In this document: piece after piece, positions 52,478-53,841 of the stretch | Layout of the letters: every line of letters begins with the position of its first letter | Position numbering within the stretch: the stretch's first letter is position 1 | Origin: Pseudomonas graminis | GTDB taxonomy: Bacteria; Pseudomonadota; Gammaproteobacteria; Pseudomonadales; Pseudomonadaceae | Assembly (NCBI RefSeq): GCF_900111735.1 | Contig: NZ_FOHW01000035.1 | Coordinates: 1 to 53,841 of the forward strand | Length of the DNA: 53,841 bases | Direction of reading: 5' to 3' | Program-made: the position numbers and the translations under genes | The notes under the pieces: generated by a model | Databases searched by the model: none | What the model was told of the DNA's origin: nothing | Seen by the model: the letters and a program-made list of their open reading frames with translations, nothing else

Positions 52478-52912
52478 ATGGTGATTTATGGCGTGGCGTT
52501 ACTCGCAATCTGCACCCTCGCGGGGGTGATTCTCGGTGATCTGCTCGGCGTGCTGCTGGGCGTCAAATCCAACGTGGGCGGCGTCGGGATCGCGATGATC
52601 CTGTTGATCTGCGCACGGCTGTTCATGCAAAAGCGCGGCGGCATGAGCGAAGGCTGCGAAATGGGCGTCGGCTTCTGGGGCGCCATGTACATCCCGGTGG
52701 TCGTAGCCATGGCCGCTCAGCAAAATGTCGTTACGGCGCTTAAGGGCGGGCCCATCGCGGTCATTGCGGCGGTGGTGTCAGTGGTGGTCTGTGGCTGCAC
52801 GATTGCGGTCATCAGCCGCATCAACAAGGGCGAGCCACTGCCCAAAGAGGACGAACTGGCGAACCCGCTCCCGGTGATCGCGCCAACTGTTTCGCCAGCA
52901 GGAGGCCGCTGA
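52478..52912 (+). CDS. madL: Malonate transporter subunit MadL
   Basis: This 144-residue integral membrane protein has about four helices (for example VALLAICTLAGVILGDLLGVLLG and PIAVIAAVVSVVVCGCTIAVI). MadL and MadM together form a sodium-dependent malonate symporter in Malonomonas and in pseudomonads. ATG 52478 is preceded by the strong site GAGGAAAG. It ends directly before madM. No MdcF-type carrier is present. Confidence 0.9.
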   Translation: MVIYGVALLAICTLAGVILGDLLGVLLGVKSNVGGVGIAMILLICARLFMQKRGGMSEGCEMGVGFWGAMYIPVVVAMAAQQNVVTALKGGPIAVIAAVVSVVVCGCTIAVISRINKGEPLPKEDELANPLPVIAPTVSPAGGR

Positions 52913-52913
52913 T

Positions 52914-53678
52914 ATGTGGGAGCTCATTCAGAAAGACCTGATCAGTCAGGGCCTCGTTACCGCGTTTGCGGTCGTGGGCGTGGTGATGTGGATTTCGGTG
53001 GTGCTGTCCAAGCGCCTGACGTTCGGGCGCATCCATGGTTCGGCCATTGCGATCGTCATCGGCCTGGTGCTGGCGTGGGTCGGCGGCACGATGACCGGGG
53101 GCCAGAAAGGGCTGGCGGACCTGGCGTTGTTTTCCGGGATCGGCTTGATGGGCGGGTCGATGCTGCGTGATTTCGCCATCGTCGCCACGGCCTTCGAAGT
53201 GCAGGCCACCGAAGCGAAAAAGGCTGGATGGGTCGGCGCGTTCTCGCTGTTGCTCGGCACGTTGCTGCCGTTCATTGTCGGCTGCTGCGTGGCGTACGCG
53301 TTCGGCTATCGCGATGCTGTCAGCATCACCACCATTGGCGCGGGCGCGGTGACGTACATCGTCGGTCCGGTGACTGGCGCGGCGTTGGGCGCGAGCTCGG
53401 ACGTGATGGCGCTGTCGATCGCGACCGGTCTGATCAAAGCCATTCTGGTGATGGTCGGCACCCCGATGGCTGCACGCTGGATGGGGCTGGATAACCCGCG
53501 TTCGGCGATGGTTTTCGGTGGCTTGGCCGGCACCGTGAGCGGCGTGACGGCAGGACTCGCGGCAACTGATCGGCGGCTGGTGCCTTACGGCGCGCTGACG
53601 GCGACCTTCCACACCGGGCTCGGCTGCCTGCTGGGGCCTTCCCTGCTGTACTTCATCGTCCGCGGGATTTTGGGCTGA
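52914..53678 (+). CDS. madM: Malonate transporter subunit MadM
   Basis: This 254-residue membrane protein has seven or more helices, including GLVTAFAVVGVVMWISVVLSKRL and FSLLLGTLLPFIVGCCVAYAF. The conserved GGTMTGGQKGLADLALFSGIGLMGGSMLRDF segment is present. It is the larger subunit of the malonate uptake pair and starts 1 bp after madL. No LysR-type regulator (mdcR) is visible in the remaining 163 bp; it could lie beyond the end of the window. Confidence 0.92.
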   Translation: MWELIQKDLISQGLVTAFAVVGVVMWISVVLSKRLTFGRIHGSAIAIVIGLVLAWVGGTMTGGQKGLADLALFSGIGLMGGSMLRDFAIVATAFEVQATEAKKAGWVGAFSLLLGTLLPFIVGCCVAYAFGYRDAVSITTIGAGAVTYIVGPVTGAALGASSDVMALSIATGLIKAILVMVGTPMAARWMGLDNPRSAMVFGGLAGTVSGVTAGLAATDRRLVPYGALTATFHTGLGCLLGPSLLYFIVRGILG

Positions 53679-53751
53679 GGCTTCGAGGTGCGCGGCGTGT
53701 TTTCGTCGCAATTCCTAAGGCCGAGCCCGGATGATTTTCCGTCGCAAAACC

Positions 53752-53841
53752 TGTAGGAGCGCGCTTGCCCGCGAAGGCTTTGTTTCTGACGATAGAGATG
53801 TGTCGGCTGCACCGGCCTGTTCGCGGGCAAGCGCGCTCCTA
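53752..53841. repeat. REP inverted pair at the window end
   Basis: Arms at 53752-53775 and 53820-53841 (core GGAGCGCGCTTGCCCGC) are reverse complements. The right arm stops at the window edge, so its end is not seen. Its position 73 bp after madM fits a role as operon 3' element. Confidence 0.85.

Noticed and set aside
53679..53751. Start of a LysR-type mdcR regulator after madM
   Set aside because: No ORF with a helix-turn-helix begins before the window end; the sequence moves straight into a REP pair.

Overview
This is one continuous stretch of a Pseudomonas chromosome, most likely from the P. syringae/P. fluorescens side of the genus. That placement is inference. It rests on high GC, on a gene order that from memory closely follows the P. 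aeruginosa region running from a coniferyl-aldehyde-dehydrogenase-like gene through ftsYEX-rpoH, metXW, pilT, pyrBC' and pilGHIJ-chpA, and on many REP-type inverted repeats. No rRNA, tRNA, prophage, insertion sequence or CRISPR array was seen. Coding density is high, and most apparent antisense ORFs are third-position-GC shadows.

Layout. 1-9.2 kb: aldehyde dehydrogenase, MFS transporter, TetR regulator, rhodanese, then a leftward block of two M16 peptidases (one catalytic, one degenerate), rsmD and a YheT-type hydrolase. 9.4-13.7 kb: ftsY-ftsE-ftsX and rpoH, with an AlgU-like promoter and a strong terminator. 13.7-14.4 kb: a non-coding 292-bp tandem duplication built from REP elements. 14.4-18.6 kb: mtgA, a DUF423 gene, thiS-thiG, trmB, a small lipoprotein and a DUF3392 gene. 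18.6-24.8 kb, leftward: PLPBP(yggS)-proC-yggT-metX-metW-rdgB-hemW. 24.9-27.4 kb: pilT, a C40 peptidase and a TM2 protein. 27.6-33.8 kb, leftward: gshB, a TonB3-like tonB, algH(yqgE)-ruvX-pyrR-pyrB-pyrC'.

34.0-44.1 kb: the Pil-Chp chemosensory operon pilG-pilH-pilI-pilJ-chpA-chpC, which controls type IV pili. It works with PilT, and probably TonB3, encoded nearby. The methyltransferase gene (pilK) and methylesterase gene (chpB) of the P. aeruginosa system are absent, and ChpA is clearly shorter than its P. aeruginosa counterpart. 44.2-46.2 kb: a small accessory island holding a ParE/RelE-RHH toxin-antitoxin pair and a Fic protein whose promoter lies inside two inverted repeats. 46.3-53.7 kb: a complete, tightly overlapped malonate decarboxylase and uptake operon, mdcABCDEGH-madLM, which converts malonate to acetate and CO2 on an acyl carrier protein.

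Most of the window is conserved housekeeping sequence. The parts that differ from expectation are the Fic promoter architecture, the methylation-less and shortened Pil-Chp system, the 292-bp tandem REP duplication, and losses next to conserved genes (no DUF4426-type gene between metW and rdgB, no pilU after pilT). I did not find a clearly novel multi-gene system.
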